Source: Lachnospiraceae bacterium
Lineage (GTDB): Bacteria; Bacillota; Clostridia; Lachnospirales; Lachnospiraceae
Assembly: GCA_024691565.1 (NCBI GenBank)
Contig: JAILNN010000128.1
Location: 1 to 41,776 of the forward strand
Length of the DNA: 41,776 bases
Reading direction: 5' to 3'
Positions 34,563 through 41,776 of this stretch are shown here, one piece after another. Each line of letters begins with the position of its first letter. Within the stretch, counting starts at the first letter, position 1. Both the position numbers and the translations under genes were made by a program. Below the pieces are notes generated by a model that was not told the DNA's origin, did not search any database, and was given only the letters and a program-made list of their open reading frames with translations.

Positions 34563-35990
34563 CTATCCAACAATGAAATGTCCCTTTATATAATTAATAT
34601 CATTCTTTGGTGGACGTGATGTTGTAAAGAATAAGGCCATAGAAATAGGTCCAATTCTACCAAGATACATAGCTAAAATAACGATAACTTTACCAACCAT
34701 ATTTAAAGAAGATGTAAGTCCTCTTGAAAGACCAACTGTAGCTGTTGCACTAAATATTTCATAGGCAGCATCCAAAAGGTTAGCATCCGATGTATTAATA
34801 AGTAAAATAATAAAGAAAAGTGTAATCAACATACTAACAAAAACGATTGCTGTAGCCTTACTAACATTTGCCTTACTAATTCTTCTACTAAATACAACTG
34901 CTTCATCTCTATTTCTTACATATGAAACTGCATTTAAAACAATAATAAATACAGTTACAGTCTTAACACCACCAGCAGTACCTACTGGAGAACCACCAAT
35001 AAACATATAAATAAAACCAATTAGACAGGTAGAAGGTGTTAAATCACCTTGTGGAATCGAAGCGAATCCAGCAGTTCTAAAGGTTACAGATTGGAAAATG
35101 CTACATAAAATCTTATTTCCAATATTCATGTTACCAATTGTATCAGGATTATTCCTTTCAAAAATGAAAACTAAAATTGCTCCTGATAAAATCAAAAAGA
35201 TGGTAAGATTTAAAACCAGTCTCGAATGTTCATTTAATTGAATAAAGAACTTCGACAAACTAATATGTTTTTTTGACATCTTTTTAACAGCCTTAACAAC
35301 ATCAAACCAAACAACAAAACCAAGACCACCTAAAATAATCAAAAACATTGTAATTAAATTAATAGAAATATTAGTCTGGTATCTAATCAAGGAATCTGGT
35401 CCAATAATATCAATTCCAGCATTACAAAAAGCAGAAACTGAAGTAAAAACAGAAACCCAAATACCCTTTAAAAATCCAAATTCAGGAACGAAGGTAAAGG
35501 TATATAAAAATGCACCAATTCCCTCAACAATAAAGGTACCGTAAACTACCTTCTTTAAAAACTTAATAAGTCCTGAGATTGAACTAAGATTATAATATTC
35601 CTGAATTAAAAGTCTTAGTTTAAGAGAAAACTTTTTTTTAAGCATAAGCATTGCATAAGAATAAAAGGTAATAACACCAAAACCACCTAATTGAATAAGC
35701 ACCAGGATAATAACCTTTCCGAGTAAGCTCCAATGTGAGAAAGTATCCACCACAACTAAACCAGTAACGCAAATTGAAGTCGTCGCAGTAAAAAGCGCAG
35801 TAATAAAATCAGTTGATTCTCCCTTTGCAGTTGAAGCAGGAATCATTAATAACAATGTACCTGCCAAAATAAGAGCAATAAATCCAACCATAATCACCTG
35901 AATAGATGTCAGTTTAAACCTTTTCTCACCTGTATTTTTTTCTCTTGCTGTTTTTATATCTTTTCTTCCACGTATAATATTATTACTCAT
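34563..35990 (-). CDS. ktrB: Ktr potassium transporter membrane subunit KtrB
   Basis: Na+-dependent K+ transporter subunit with four M1-P-M2 repeats. Filter loops with the conserved glycine are TSICVTGL (71-78), FCNAGIDIIG, TFRTAGFASI and SATATVGLSRGL. GGSPVGTAGGVKTVT is the typical flexible segment after the third pore. The 475-residue length includes a basic N-terminal tail of about 25 residues. It lies downstream of dusB, separated by a short repeat region at 36008-36040, and upstream of ktrA. Confidence 0.94.
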   Translation of the reverse strand: MSNNIIRGRKDIKTAREKNTGEKRFKLTSIQVIMVGFIALILAGTLLLMIPASTAKGESTDFITALFTATTSICVTGLVVVDTFSHWSLLGKVIILVLIQLGGFGVITFYSYAMLMLKKKFSLKLRLLIQEYYNLSSISGLIKFLKKVVYGTFIVEGIGAFLYTFTFVPEFGFLKGIWVSVFTSVSAFCNAGIDIIGPDSLIRYQTNISINLITMFLIILGGLGFVVWFDVVKAVKKMSKKHISLSKFFIQLNEHSRLVLNLTIFLILSGAILVFIFERNNPDTIGNMNIGNKILCSIFQSVTFRTAGFASIPQGDLTPSTCLIGFIYMFIGGSPVGTAGGVKTVTVFIIVLNAVSYVRNRDEAVVFSRRISKANVSKATAIVFVSMLITLFFIILLINTSDANLLDAAYEIFSATATVGLSRGLTSSLNMVGKVIVILAMYLGRIGPISMALFFTTSRPPKNDINYIKGHFIVG

Positions 35991-36007
35991 AATTTCCTCA
36001 TTAAATA

Positions 36008-36040
36008 CTATTAGTTATTACTAATAGTTATTACTATTAG
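36008..36040. repeat. Short alternating repeat between dusB and ktrB
   Basis: CTATTAG (36008-36014), TTATTA, CTAATAG (36021-36027), TTATTA, CTATTAG (36034-36040). The centre unit is the inverse of its flanks and the two spacers are identical. It includes the dusB stop codon. It can fold into two alternative weak hairpins. Confidence 0.8.
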
Positions 36041-37026
36041 ATTCTATCGCAAATTTCTTCAAGTTCTTCATAAGACGAAATATGGTTAGATGCGCCCCTA
36101 AGTGCAGCACTTCCCTTAATTCCGCTAACATACCAGGTAAAATGCTTTCTCATCTCATGAATACCAGTATATTCTCCCTTAAACTTAATCAAATCTCTCG
36201 CATGCCTTAAAATCATAGCCTTCAATTCTTCTTTATCAGGCTTAGTCGAAAGATTTAAAGCTTCTTCATAGGTAATTTCTCCAGAAAGCAACCTATTTGC
36301 ATCCCTAAAAATCCAAGGATTTCCTCTAGCACCTCTAGCAACAATTACTGCATCTGCATTAGTATAATCAAGACAATTAAAAACGTCAACTGCTTTGAAA
36401 ATATCTCCACTCGCAATAACTGGAATACTAACACTCTCTTTAACAGAGCGAATAATATCATAATCAGCAGTTCCACTATAGTACTCAGACCTTGTTCTAC
36501 CATGAACACAAAGCGCATCAGCACCAGCATCTTCTAATACTTTAGCAAATTCAACAGCATTAACATTATTAGCATCAAAACCCTTCCTAAACTTAACTGT
36601 AACAGGCTTAGATATTGCCTTTTTAATGCTTTTAACAATCTTTGCAGCAAGGGCAGGGTCCTTCATAAGAGCACTTCCCTCACCATTATTTACAACCTTT
36701 GGAACAGGACACCCCATATTAATATCCAAGATATCAAAATCCATATCTTCGATTTTTTTAGCCATATCAGCCATTATTACAGGGTCACTACCAAAAAGTT
36801 GCAAAGCAAGAGGCGAATCCTCCTCACATGTAGCCCAAAGTTCATTGGTATTTTTATTACCATAGAAAATACCCTTCGCGCTAATCATTTCAGTATATAA
36901 TAGGCCAGCTCCCATTTCCTTACACAACAAACGAAATGGCAGGTCTGTAACACCTGCCATAGGCCCAAGAGCCACCCTAGATGGGATATGTACATTCCCA
37001 ATATAAAATTCATTCGTTTGATTCAT
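36037..37026 (-). CDS. dusB: tRNA-dihydrouridine synthase
   Basis: FMN enzyme that reduces uridines in the tRNA D-loop. The Dus pattern is clear: ALGPMAGVTDLPFR near the start, LQLFGSDPV, DINMGCPVPKVVNNGEGSALM with the catalytic cysteine C106, KPVTVKFRKG, CVHGRTRSEYYSG and VIASGDIF. I chose the ATG at 37026 because GGAG stands six bases before it; a start six codons upstream is also open. The gene follows coaX almost directly. Length 329 is usual. It is nearest to the DusB group of Firmicutes by length and context. Confidence 0.95.
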   Translation of the reverse strand: MNQTNEFYIGNVHIPSRVALGPMAGVTDLPFRLLCKEMGAGLLYTEMISAKGIFYGNKNTNELWATCEEDSPLALQLFGSDPVIMADMAKKIEDMDFDILDINMGCPVPKVVNNGEGSALMKDPALAAKIVKSIKKAISKPVTVKFRKGFDANNVNAVEFAKVLEDAGADALCVHGRTRSEYYSGTADYDIIRSVKESVSIPVIASGDIFKAVDVFNCLDYTNADAVIVARGARGNPWIFRDANRLLSGEITYEEALNLSTKPDKEELKAMILRHARDLIKFKGEYTGIHEMRKHFTWYVSGIKGSAALRGASNHISSYEELEEICDRI

Positions 37027-37047
37027 TAATCTCTCCGATAACATAGG

Positions 37048-37818
37048 TTATCTCTTCTGTTTCTCATAAATAATCTGAAGACCTTTAAGTGTAAGATCAG
37101 CATCATAAACTTCGATTTCCTTAGTATTTTCAGAAACAATCTTACCAAGACCACCAGTAGCAACAACTCTAACATTGTTAACTCCAGCTTCTTGCTTCAT
37201 TCTATTAATAATATATTTAGACTGACCAACATTTCCATAGAAAAGACCAGCCTGCATAGCACCAACTGTCTCCTTTGAAATTATCTTATCAGTAGCCATA
37301 ATTTCAATTTCAGGAAGGTTTGCAGTATCATCCCATAATGCCTTAGCTGAGATTTTCATACCAGGACAGATTACTCCACCTGTAAATACACCATCTTCTG
37401 TAACATAATCATATGTAGTTGCTGTACCATAATCAATAACAATAACAGGACCACCATAAAGCTCATAAGCAGCGACAGCATCAACAATTCTATCTGGACC
37501 TGTTTCTCTAGGATTGATTGTTTCAATCTTTAATCCAGTCTTAACACCAGCTCCAACCATAATTGGATCGCAACCAATATATCTAATAAGACCTTTCCTA
37601 AAAGAATACATAATCTTAGGAACAACAGAAGAAACAATAGCACTATCGATACTATCAATTCTAAGTCCTTTTTGATTGATAATGCTTGAGATTAAAACAC
37701 CATATTCATCAGAAGTTCTAGGCGCTTTTACAGAAAAGTGAAACCTTGTAACAAGTCTGTCTCCATCAAAAATTCCAAAACTAACATCAGTATTTCCTAC
37801 ATCTACAGCTAATAACAT
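37048..37818 (-). CDS. coaX: Type III pantothenate kinase
   Basis: Phosphorylates pantothenate with ATP at the first step of coenzyme A synthesis. The ASKHA-type motifs are MLLAVDVGNTDVSFGIFDG (phosphate loop DVGNT at 6-10), GPDRIVDAVAA, DYGTATTYDYV and GGVICPGM. The 256-residue length is typical. CoaX enzymes need a monovalent cation such as K+, known for the family. It lies between the DUF6145-like gene and dusB. CoA supply matters for the butyrate pathway, but the genes are not linked in one operon. Confidence 0.95.
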   Translation of the reverse strand: MLLAVDVGNTDVSFGIFDGDRLVTRFHFSVKAPRTSDEYGVLISSIINQKGLRIDSIDSAIVSSVVPKIMYSFRKGLIRYIGCDPIMVGAGVKTGLKIETINPRETGPDRIVDAVAAYELYGGPVIVIDYGTATTYDYVTEDGVFTGGVICPGMKISAKALWDDTANLPEIEIMATDKIISKETVGAMQAGLFYGNVGQSKYIINRMKQEAGVNNVRVVATGGLGKIVSENTKEIEVYDADLTLKGLQIIYEKQKR

Positions 37819-37869
37819 TCTTATTAATCCTCTCTATTTATAATAAAATAAACTAGTTATAGAAATATC

Positions 37870-38190
37870 CTATAATTCCTCTCCCAAAAATTTAACCCTA
37901 TAATACTTTTCAAGAGATGTAAGCAAATCCACTTTCTTGCGTTGAATTTCTCTAATCTTCAACTCACTTCCAATTTCATCGAAGGAAAAATCATTCTCCT
38001 CAGATGTAACATTAAGTGTTAAATTACCTTCTTCATCAAACATAAGTGCTAAAATCCCACCTACATCTTCGGTATAGAGAACACACATAATCTGCAGCTC
38101 ATCCTTAATCTGTGAAGGAAGTTCTCTAAAATCCTCAGCTAAATAAAATTTCTTTTCATATGAAGAAGAAATACATAAAACCTTATCCAT
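37870..38190 (-). CDS. DUF6145-like protein, function unknown
   Basis: A 106-residue cytoplasmic protein with the pattern VLCISSSYEKKFYL, PSQIKDELQIMCVLYTEDVGG and KFLGEEL at the end. It resembles a small family found between birA and coaX in Lachnospiraceae (DUF6145), which I recall but cannot check. It has no metal site or membrane segment. It comes 37 bases after birA and 51 bases before coaX, inside the same transcription run. No function is known to me. Confidence 0.6.
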   Translation of the reverse strand: MDKVLCISSSYEKKFYLAEDFRELPSQIKDELQIMCVLYTEDVGGILALMFDEEGNLTLNVTSEENDFSFDEIGSELKIREIQRKKVDLLTSLEKYYRVKFLGEEL

Positions 38191-38227
38191 AAAATAACCT
38201 CTTAAACACTTATTTTAGTTTATTTAT

Positions 38228-39226
38228 CTAGATTAAATCTCTAATACTAACCTCGCCAGCATTTATCTTCTCTTCAACTCCGTTAATAATAACCTTAAGA
38301 GAACCATCTTCATAAATACCAGTGCATAAACCTTCTCTAATATCCTCAGGTTTAGCATCCTCAACAAGACCATCAAAAATTCTAACCTGTTTTTGATAAT
38401 TCAAAAGATATGAATTATACTCATCAATAAAAGGAGCAAAATTCTTGCTTTCAACAAAGCTTTCATAATAACCTTCAAACTCATTAATAATATCAGCAAC
38501 TAAAATATCCCGATTATATTTTTCCTTAGTTAACAAATAAAGAGAGGAAGCTGTATCAGAAATAGAATCATCCATAGAAGGATTGTTCACATTAATACCA
38601 ATTCCTGTAACAACATAATTAATATAATCAAGTTCTGCGCTCATCTGAGTAAGAATGCCGCAAACCTTTTTATTATCAATCAAAATATCATTTGGCCACT
38701 TAATCCCAGCATTTAGCTTATCAGAATTTTTAAGATTTTTAATCAACCCTTTATAAACCGCAAGTGCCCAAACAAGCGTTATACAGCTAACTGCAGAAGG
38801 AGGGATATTTGGCTTTAATAATATGCTCATAAAAATGCTATAACCCGCAGGAGATAAAAAGCTTCTCCCTCTTCTACCAAGACCACCAGTCTGCTCATCA
38901 GCGATAATAATAGTTCCTTCAGACGCACCATTTGATGCCTGTCTTAAAAGTTCAAGATTAGTAGAATCTAAACTATCAAAAACACTTACATTCCATCTAT
39001 CGCTATTAAGTCTACTAAGAACTCCAGCCTTTGTAATCTCATCAGTAAGACCAGTTAATCTATATCCTTTACCCTTAACGCTTTCAATACTATAGCCCTC
39101 ATTTTTTAAAGAGTTAATCAATTTCCAAACTCCCTGTCTACTAATATTCAGGCTATTTGTAAGCTCTTCCGAACCAAAAAAACGATTCTCAGAAGATAAA
39201 ATTTTAATCAAATCACTCTTATTCAT
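38228..39226 (-). CDS. birA: Bifunctional biotin ligase/biotin operon repressor BirA
   Basis: Attaches biotin to carboxylases and, with biotinyl-AMP bound, represses biotin genes. The N-terminal winged helix (about 1-60) has ISRQGVWKLINSLKNEGY at 29-46, the recognition helix. The ligase core has DSLDSTN, GGLGRRGRSF (114-123, biotinyl-AMP loop), KWPNDILI (176-183) and TGIGINVNN. The C-terminal small domain follows. The 332-residue length and HTH indicate the regulatory form rather than the short ligase. It follows argF by 22 bases. Confidence 0.95.
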   Translation of the reverse strand: MNKSDLIKILSSENRFFGSEELTNSLNISRQGVWKLINSLKNEGYSIESVKGKGYRLTGLTDEITKAGVLSRLNSDRWNVSVFDSLDSTNLELLRQASNGASEGTIIIADEQTGGLGRRGRSFLSPAGYSIFMSILLKPNIPPSAVSCITLVWALAVYKGLIKNLKNSDKLNAGIKWPNDILIDNKKVCGILTQMSAELDYINYVVTGIGINVNNPSMDDSISDTASSLYLLTKEKYNRDILVADIINEFEGYYESFVESKNFAPFIDEYNSYLLNYQKQVRIFDGLVEDAKPEDIREGLCTGIYEDGSLKVIINGVEEKINAGEVSIRDLI

Positions 39227-39247
39227 ATCTATCTAATATTTACTTAT

Positions 39248-40249
39248 TTACTGCTCAAATCCTAAAGTTGCAGCCATCACAGCCTTAATAGTATGCATTC
39301 TATTTTCAGCCTCATCAAAAACAATAGACTGAGCAGATTCAAATACCTCGTTTGTAACCTCAATTTCCTCCATACCAAACTTCTCAAATACCTTCTTACC
39401 AACACCAGTATTCAAGTCATGATATGCAGGGAGACAATGCATGAATACTGCATTTTCACCAGCATTCTTCATAATATCTGAATTAACCTGATATGGCTTT
39501 AGAGCATTTATTCTTTCAGCCCAAACCTCTTCTGGTTCACCCATAGATACCCAAACATCAGTGTAAATAACATCTGTGTCCTTTGTACCCTTAAGAGCAT
39601 CCTCTTCAAGTGTAACACTTCCACCAGACTCTTTAGCAAATCCCTCGCAAAGCTTTACAAGTTCAGCATCCGGGAAATATTCCTTACAAGTACATGCTGT
39701 AAAATGCATACCAAGTTTAGCGCAGGTAACCATAAGAGAATTACCCATATTATATCTTGCATCGCCCATATATGTGAGTTTCAAGCCTTCAAGTTTTCCA
39801 AAATGCTCCTTAATAGTAAGCATATCTGCAAGCATCTGAGTTGGATGAAATTCATTAGTTAATCCGTTCCAAACAGGTACTGAAGAATACTTAGCAAGCT
39901 CTTCAACAATTTCCTGACCATAGCCACGATATTCAATTCCATCAAACATTCTAGAAAGCACCCTGGCTGTATCAGCAATACTCTCCTTCTGTCCAATCTG
40001 TGAGCTTTTAGGATCAAGATAGGTAACACCCATTCCTAAATCAAAGGCAGCAACTTCAAAAGAACATCTAGTTCTAGTGCTTGTCTTTTCGAATATAAGT
40101 GCAACATTTTTACCGCGAAGTTTATCTACTAATTCACCCTTCTTCTTTCTAGCCTTTAAATCAGCAGCAAGGTCAATTAAATAGAGTATTTCTTCTTTAG
40201 TGTAGTCCTTCAATGCGAGAAAATCGCGTCCTTTTAAATTAACTGCCAT
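39248..40249 (-). CDS. argF: Ornithine carbamoyltransferase
   Basis: Transfers carbamoyl from carbamoyl phosphate to ornithine, giving citrulline. The phosphate site STRTR is at 57-61. [12 protein letters not shown] and [23 protein letters not shown] (the ornithine-type SMG loop) and the active-site HCLP are present. I used the ATG at 40249, which has GGGGA seven bases upstream; the longer frame starts eight codons earlier. Anabolic rather than arginine-deiminase use is inferred because arcA and arcC are absent and argCBD is in the window. It is not joined to argCBD but begins a run with birA. Confidence 0.94.
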   Translation of the reverse strand: MAVNLKGRDFLALKDYTKEEILYLIDLAADLKARKKKGELVDKLRGKNVALIFEKTSTRTRCSFEVAAFDLGMGVTYLDPKSSQIGQKESIADTARVLSRMFDGIEYRGYGQEIVEELAKYSSVPVWNGLTNEFHPTQMLADMLTIKEHFGKLEGLKLTYMGDARYNMGNSLMVTCAKLGMHFTACTCKEYFPDAELVKLCEGFAKESGGSVTLEEDALKGTKDTDVIYTDVWVSMGEPEEVWAERINALKPYQVNSDIMKNAGENAVFMHCLPAYHDLNTGVGKKVFEKFGMEEIEVTNEVFESAQSIVFDEAENRMHTIKAVMAATLGFEQ

Positions 40250-40321
40250 ATTTTTATCCCCTTTTTTAATCAAACTCTATATTATTTTTGTCTCATAATT
40301 GAAACTTATATAACCCTCAAA

Positions 40322-41242
40322 TTACTTAACTGTCTCATTAAGAGCTGAAATAACACCTGCAAGATTTGAGATATTTGAAGGCACAATAATCTTTGTAGCC
40401 TTTCCATCAGCAGCCTTAGCAAATGCCTCAAGACTCTTAAGTTCAATAACCTTATCTGAAGGAGTAGCCTCATTAATCATTCTAATACCATCTGCAGTAG
40501 CCTGCTGTACAGCAAGAATAGCCTGAGCCTCACCTTCTGCTTCTCTAATTGTAGCTTCCTTAATAGCTTCAGCTTCAAGGATTTTAGCCTGCTTATCAGC
40601 CTCAGCATCAAGAATTGCAGCCTGTTTCTTACCTTCTGCAACAAGAATTGCTGACTGCTTCTCACCTTCAGATCTAAGAATAGACTCTCTCTTCTCACGT
40701 TCTGCCTTCATCTGCTTCTCCATTGCATCTCTAATTGGAGCAGGTGGCATAATATTCTTAAGCTCAACTCTGTTTACCTTAATACCCCAAGGATCAGTAG
40801 CCTCATCAAGAGCAGCTCTCATCTTTGTATTAATAAGCTCACGAGAAGTAAGTGTCTGGTCAAGTTCCAAATCACCGATAATATTTCTAAGTGTAGTTGC
40901 AGTAAGATTTTCAATCGCATTAATAGGATTATCAACACCATAAGAATAAAGCTTAGGATCTGTAATCTGGAAGAAAATTAATGTATCAATCTGCATAGTA
41001 ACATTATCTTTAGTAATAACAGGCTGTGGTGGGAAATCAATAACCTGTTCCTTTAAAAGCACCTTTCTTGAAACCTTATCAATAAGTGGTACCATAAAGT
41101 GAAGTCCAACATCCCAAGTAGCCTGATAAGCACCAAGTCTCTCAATAACATATGCATGAGCCTGTGGTACAATTTTTACACAAGAAACAATAATAACAAC
41201 AATAATTGCAATAATTACAACTAAAAATCCCATATACTCCAT
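40322..41242 (-). CDS. SPFH/stomatin-like membrane protein
   Basis: Flotillin/stomatin family scaffold (QmcA/YbbK group). One N-terminal helix (about 5-24) is followed by the SPFH domain, with VIERLGAYQATWDVGLHFMVP, TLRNIIGDLELDQTLTSRE and DPWGIKVNRVELKNI. A long charged helical stretch (about 175-265) rich in E, A and K gives the coiled coil. The 306 residues are normal. It follows the NfeD-like gene by 64 bases; this pair (NfeD plus SPFH) is a common operon in bacteria and is thought to organise membrane microdomains. Confidence 0.93.
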   Translation of the reverse strand: MEYMGFLVVIIAIIVVIIVSCVKIVPQAHAYVIERLGAYQATWDVGLHFMVPLIDKVSRKVLLKEQVIDFPPQPVITKDNVTMQIDTLIFFQITDPKLYSYGVDNPINAIENLTATTLRNIIGDLELDQTLTSRELINTKMRAALDEATDPWGIKVNRVELKNIMPPAPIRDAMEKQMKAEREKRESILRSEGEKQSAILVAEGKKQAAILDAEADKQAKILEAEAIKEATIREAEGEAQAILAVQQATADGIRMINEATPSDKVIELKSLEAFAKAADGKATKIIVPSNISNLAGVISALNETVK

Positions 41243-41306
41243 AATAATAACCTCCCAGTTATATAAATATTATTTAAAAACTTTAGTTAAAAAAAATAAA
41301 TCTAAT

Positions 41307-41744
41307 TTATTGTTTAACTATAGCCTTTACACCCTCAATTTTTTCCACTTTAACTGCAGCTCCATCAGGAATAACCTCACCATCAGAGCTTCTTGCAGTC
41401 CATTCAACTCCGTTAATCATAACTGTTCCCTTAGATTCAAAGTTATTGATTTCTTCTAAAACCTTAACTTCTTTCCCAATAATACCAGCAACATTTGTTT
41501 TAGTAACCTTAGGATTAAAATACTTTAGAGCAATAGGTCTTGTAAATATCAATAAAATGATTGAAATTAACATAAAGACAACTACCTGAACAACAACATT
41601 TGCTCCAAGTAAGGATGCAATAGCCGCAACAAAAGCACCCGCTGCAAACCATATACAAATAAATCCCATGGTGAAAATATCAATAAGAACAAGGACAGCT
41701 AAGGCAATTAACCACACTAAAGTCATTGTAATTGTTAATGTCAT
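41307..41744 (-). CDS. NfeD-like membrane protein
   Basis: A 145-residue NfeD short form. Three hydrophobic segments (about 6-27, 29-48 and 50-70) are followed by a small soluble domain of OB-fold type (about 80-145) with GKEVKVLEEINNFESKGTVMINGVEWTARS. GGGTGA stands seven bases before the ATG. It lies directly upstream of the SPFH gene; NfeD proteins of this kind partner stomatin homologues. The gene is complete, and the window ends 32 bases beyond its start. Confidence 0.9.
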   Translation of the reverse strand: MTLTITMTLVWLIALAVLVLIDIFTMGFICIWFAAGAFVAAIASLLGANVVVQVVVFMLISIILLIFTRPIALKYFNPKVTKTNVAGIIGKEVKVLEEINNFESKGTVMINGVEWTARSSDGEVIPDGAAVKVEKIEGVKAIVKQ

Positions 41745-41776
41745 AACTCTTCACCCTTTCCTTTTCATAATGAATT

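Noticed and set aside
36008-36040. Possible CRISPR-like repeat
   Set aside because: Units are only 7 bases with 6-base identical spacers; no CRISPR array has such dimensions, and no cas genes are present.
40274-40321. Promoter or arginine operator before argF
   Set aside because: No -35/-10 pair of acceptable quality and no ArgR-like repeat could be recognised.

Overview
The window reads as a chromosomal segment of a low-GC anaerobic Firmicute, most likely a butyrate-forming Lachnospiraceae (Clostridia). The main support is the gene order thl-crt-hbd-bcd-etfB-etfA, which is typical of Roseburia/Butyrivibrio/Eubacterium relatives. Other support comes from AGGAGG-type ribosome binding sites, consensus SigA promoters, a CIRCE operator and a DUF6145-type gene. 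The exact genus cannot be told from the sequence alone. Almost every gene is on the minus strand; only a YesL-like (DUF624) gene and carB are on plus.

Layout, left to right. 1-209: a GC-richer, protein-free block of nested hairpins that stops exactly at the miaB stop codon; I interpret it as the end of a mobile element or a guide-type RNA. 210-5025: miaB, trkH, trkA and a small membrane protein. 5161-7304: lepB, rpoZ, gmk and remA. 7390-13522: the six-gene butyryl-CoA operon with its own promoter and terminator. 13645-15816: five small, poorly known genes, including a protein resembling ThyX and a J-domain membrane protein. 15958-16150: a tRNA-Gly(GCC) with a consensus promoter and a strong terminator. 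16217-17611: a MATE exporter. 17729-20926: argC-argB-argD (transcribed in that order). 21048-25336: a three-gene CUT1-type carbohydrate ABC importer, divergent from a YesL-like gene. 26333-29557: stand-alone carB. 29695-31830: htpG under CIRCE control. 32027-40249: a probable long minus-strand run of argF, birA, a DUF6145-like gene, coaX, dusB, ktrB, ktrA and a membrane-anchored C39-type peptidase-like protein. 40322-41744: NfeD and SPFH/stomatin membrane proteins.

How it fits together. Acetyl-CoA is condensed, reduced, dehydrated and reduced again to butyryl-CoA by the thl-to-etfA operon; Bcd-EtfAB is the known electron-bifurcating complex. The final step (but or buk) is not in the window. 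Arginine synthesis is represented by argCBD, argF and carB in three separate loci; argJ and carA are absent. Two K+ uptake systems are present (TrkH with a double-RCK TrkA, and KtrB with a single-RCK KtrA).

Most of the window is ordinary core genome. The parts that stand out are the structured block at the left edge, the tRNA-Gly trailer complementary to the tRNA's own 3' end, the ThyX-like small-gene cluster, the AT-only hairpin before bcd, and low-complexity acidic or lysine-rich insertions in several otherwise conserved proteins. All coordinates and motif matches were read by eye; no database search was run.
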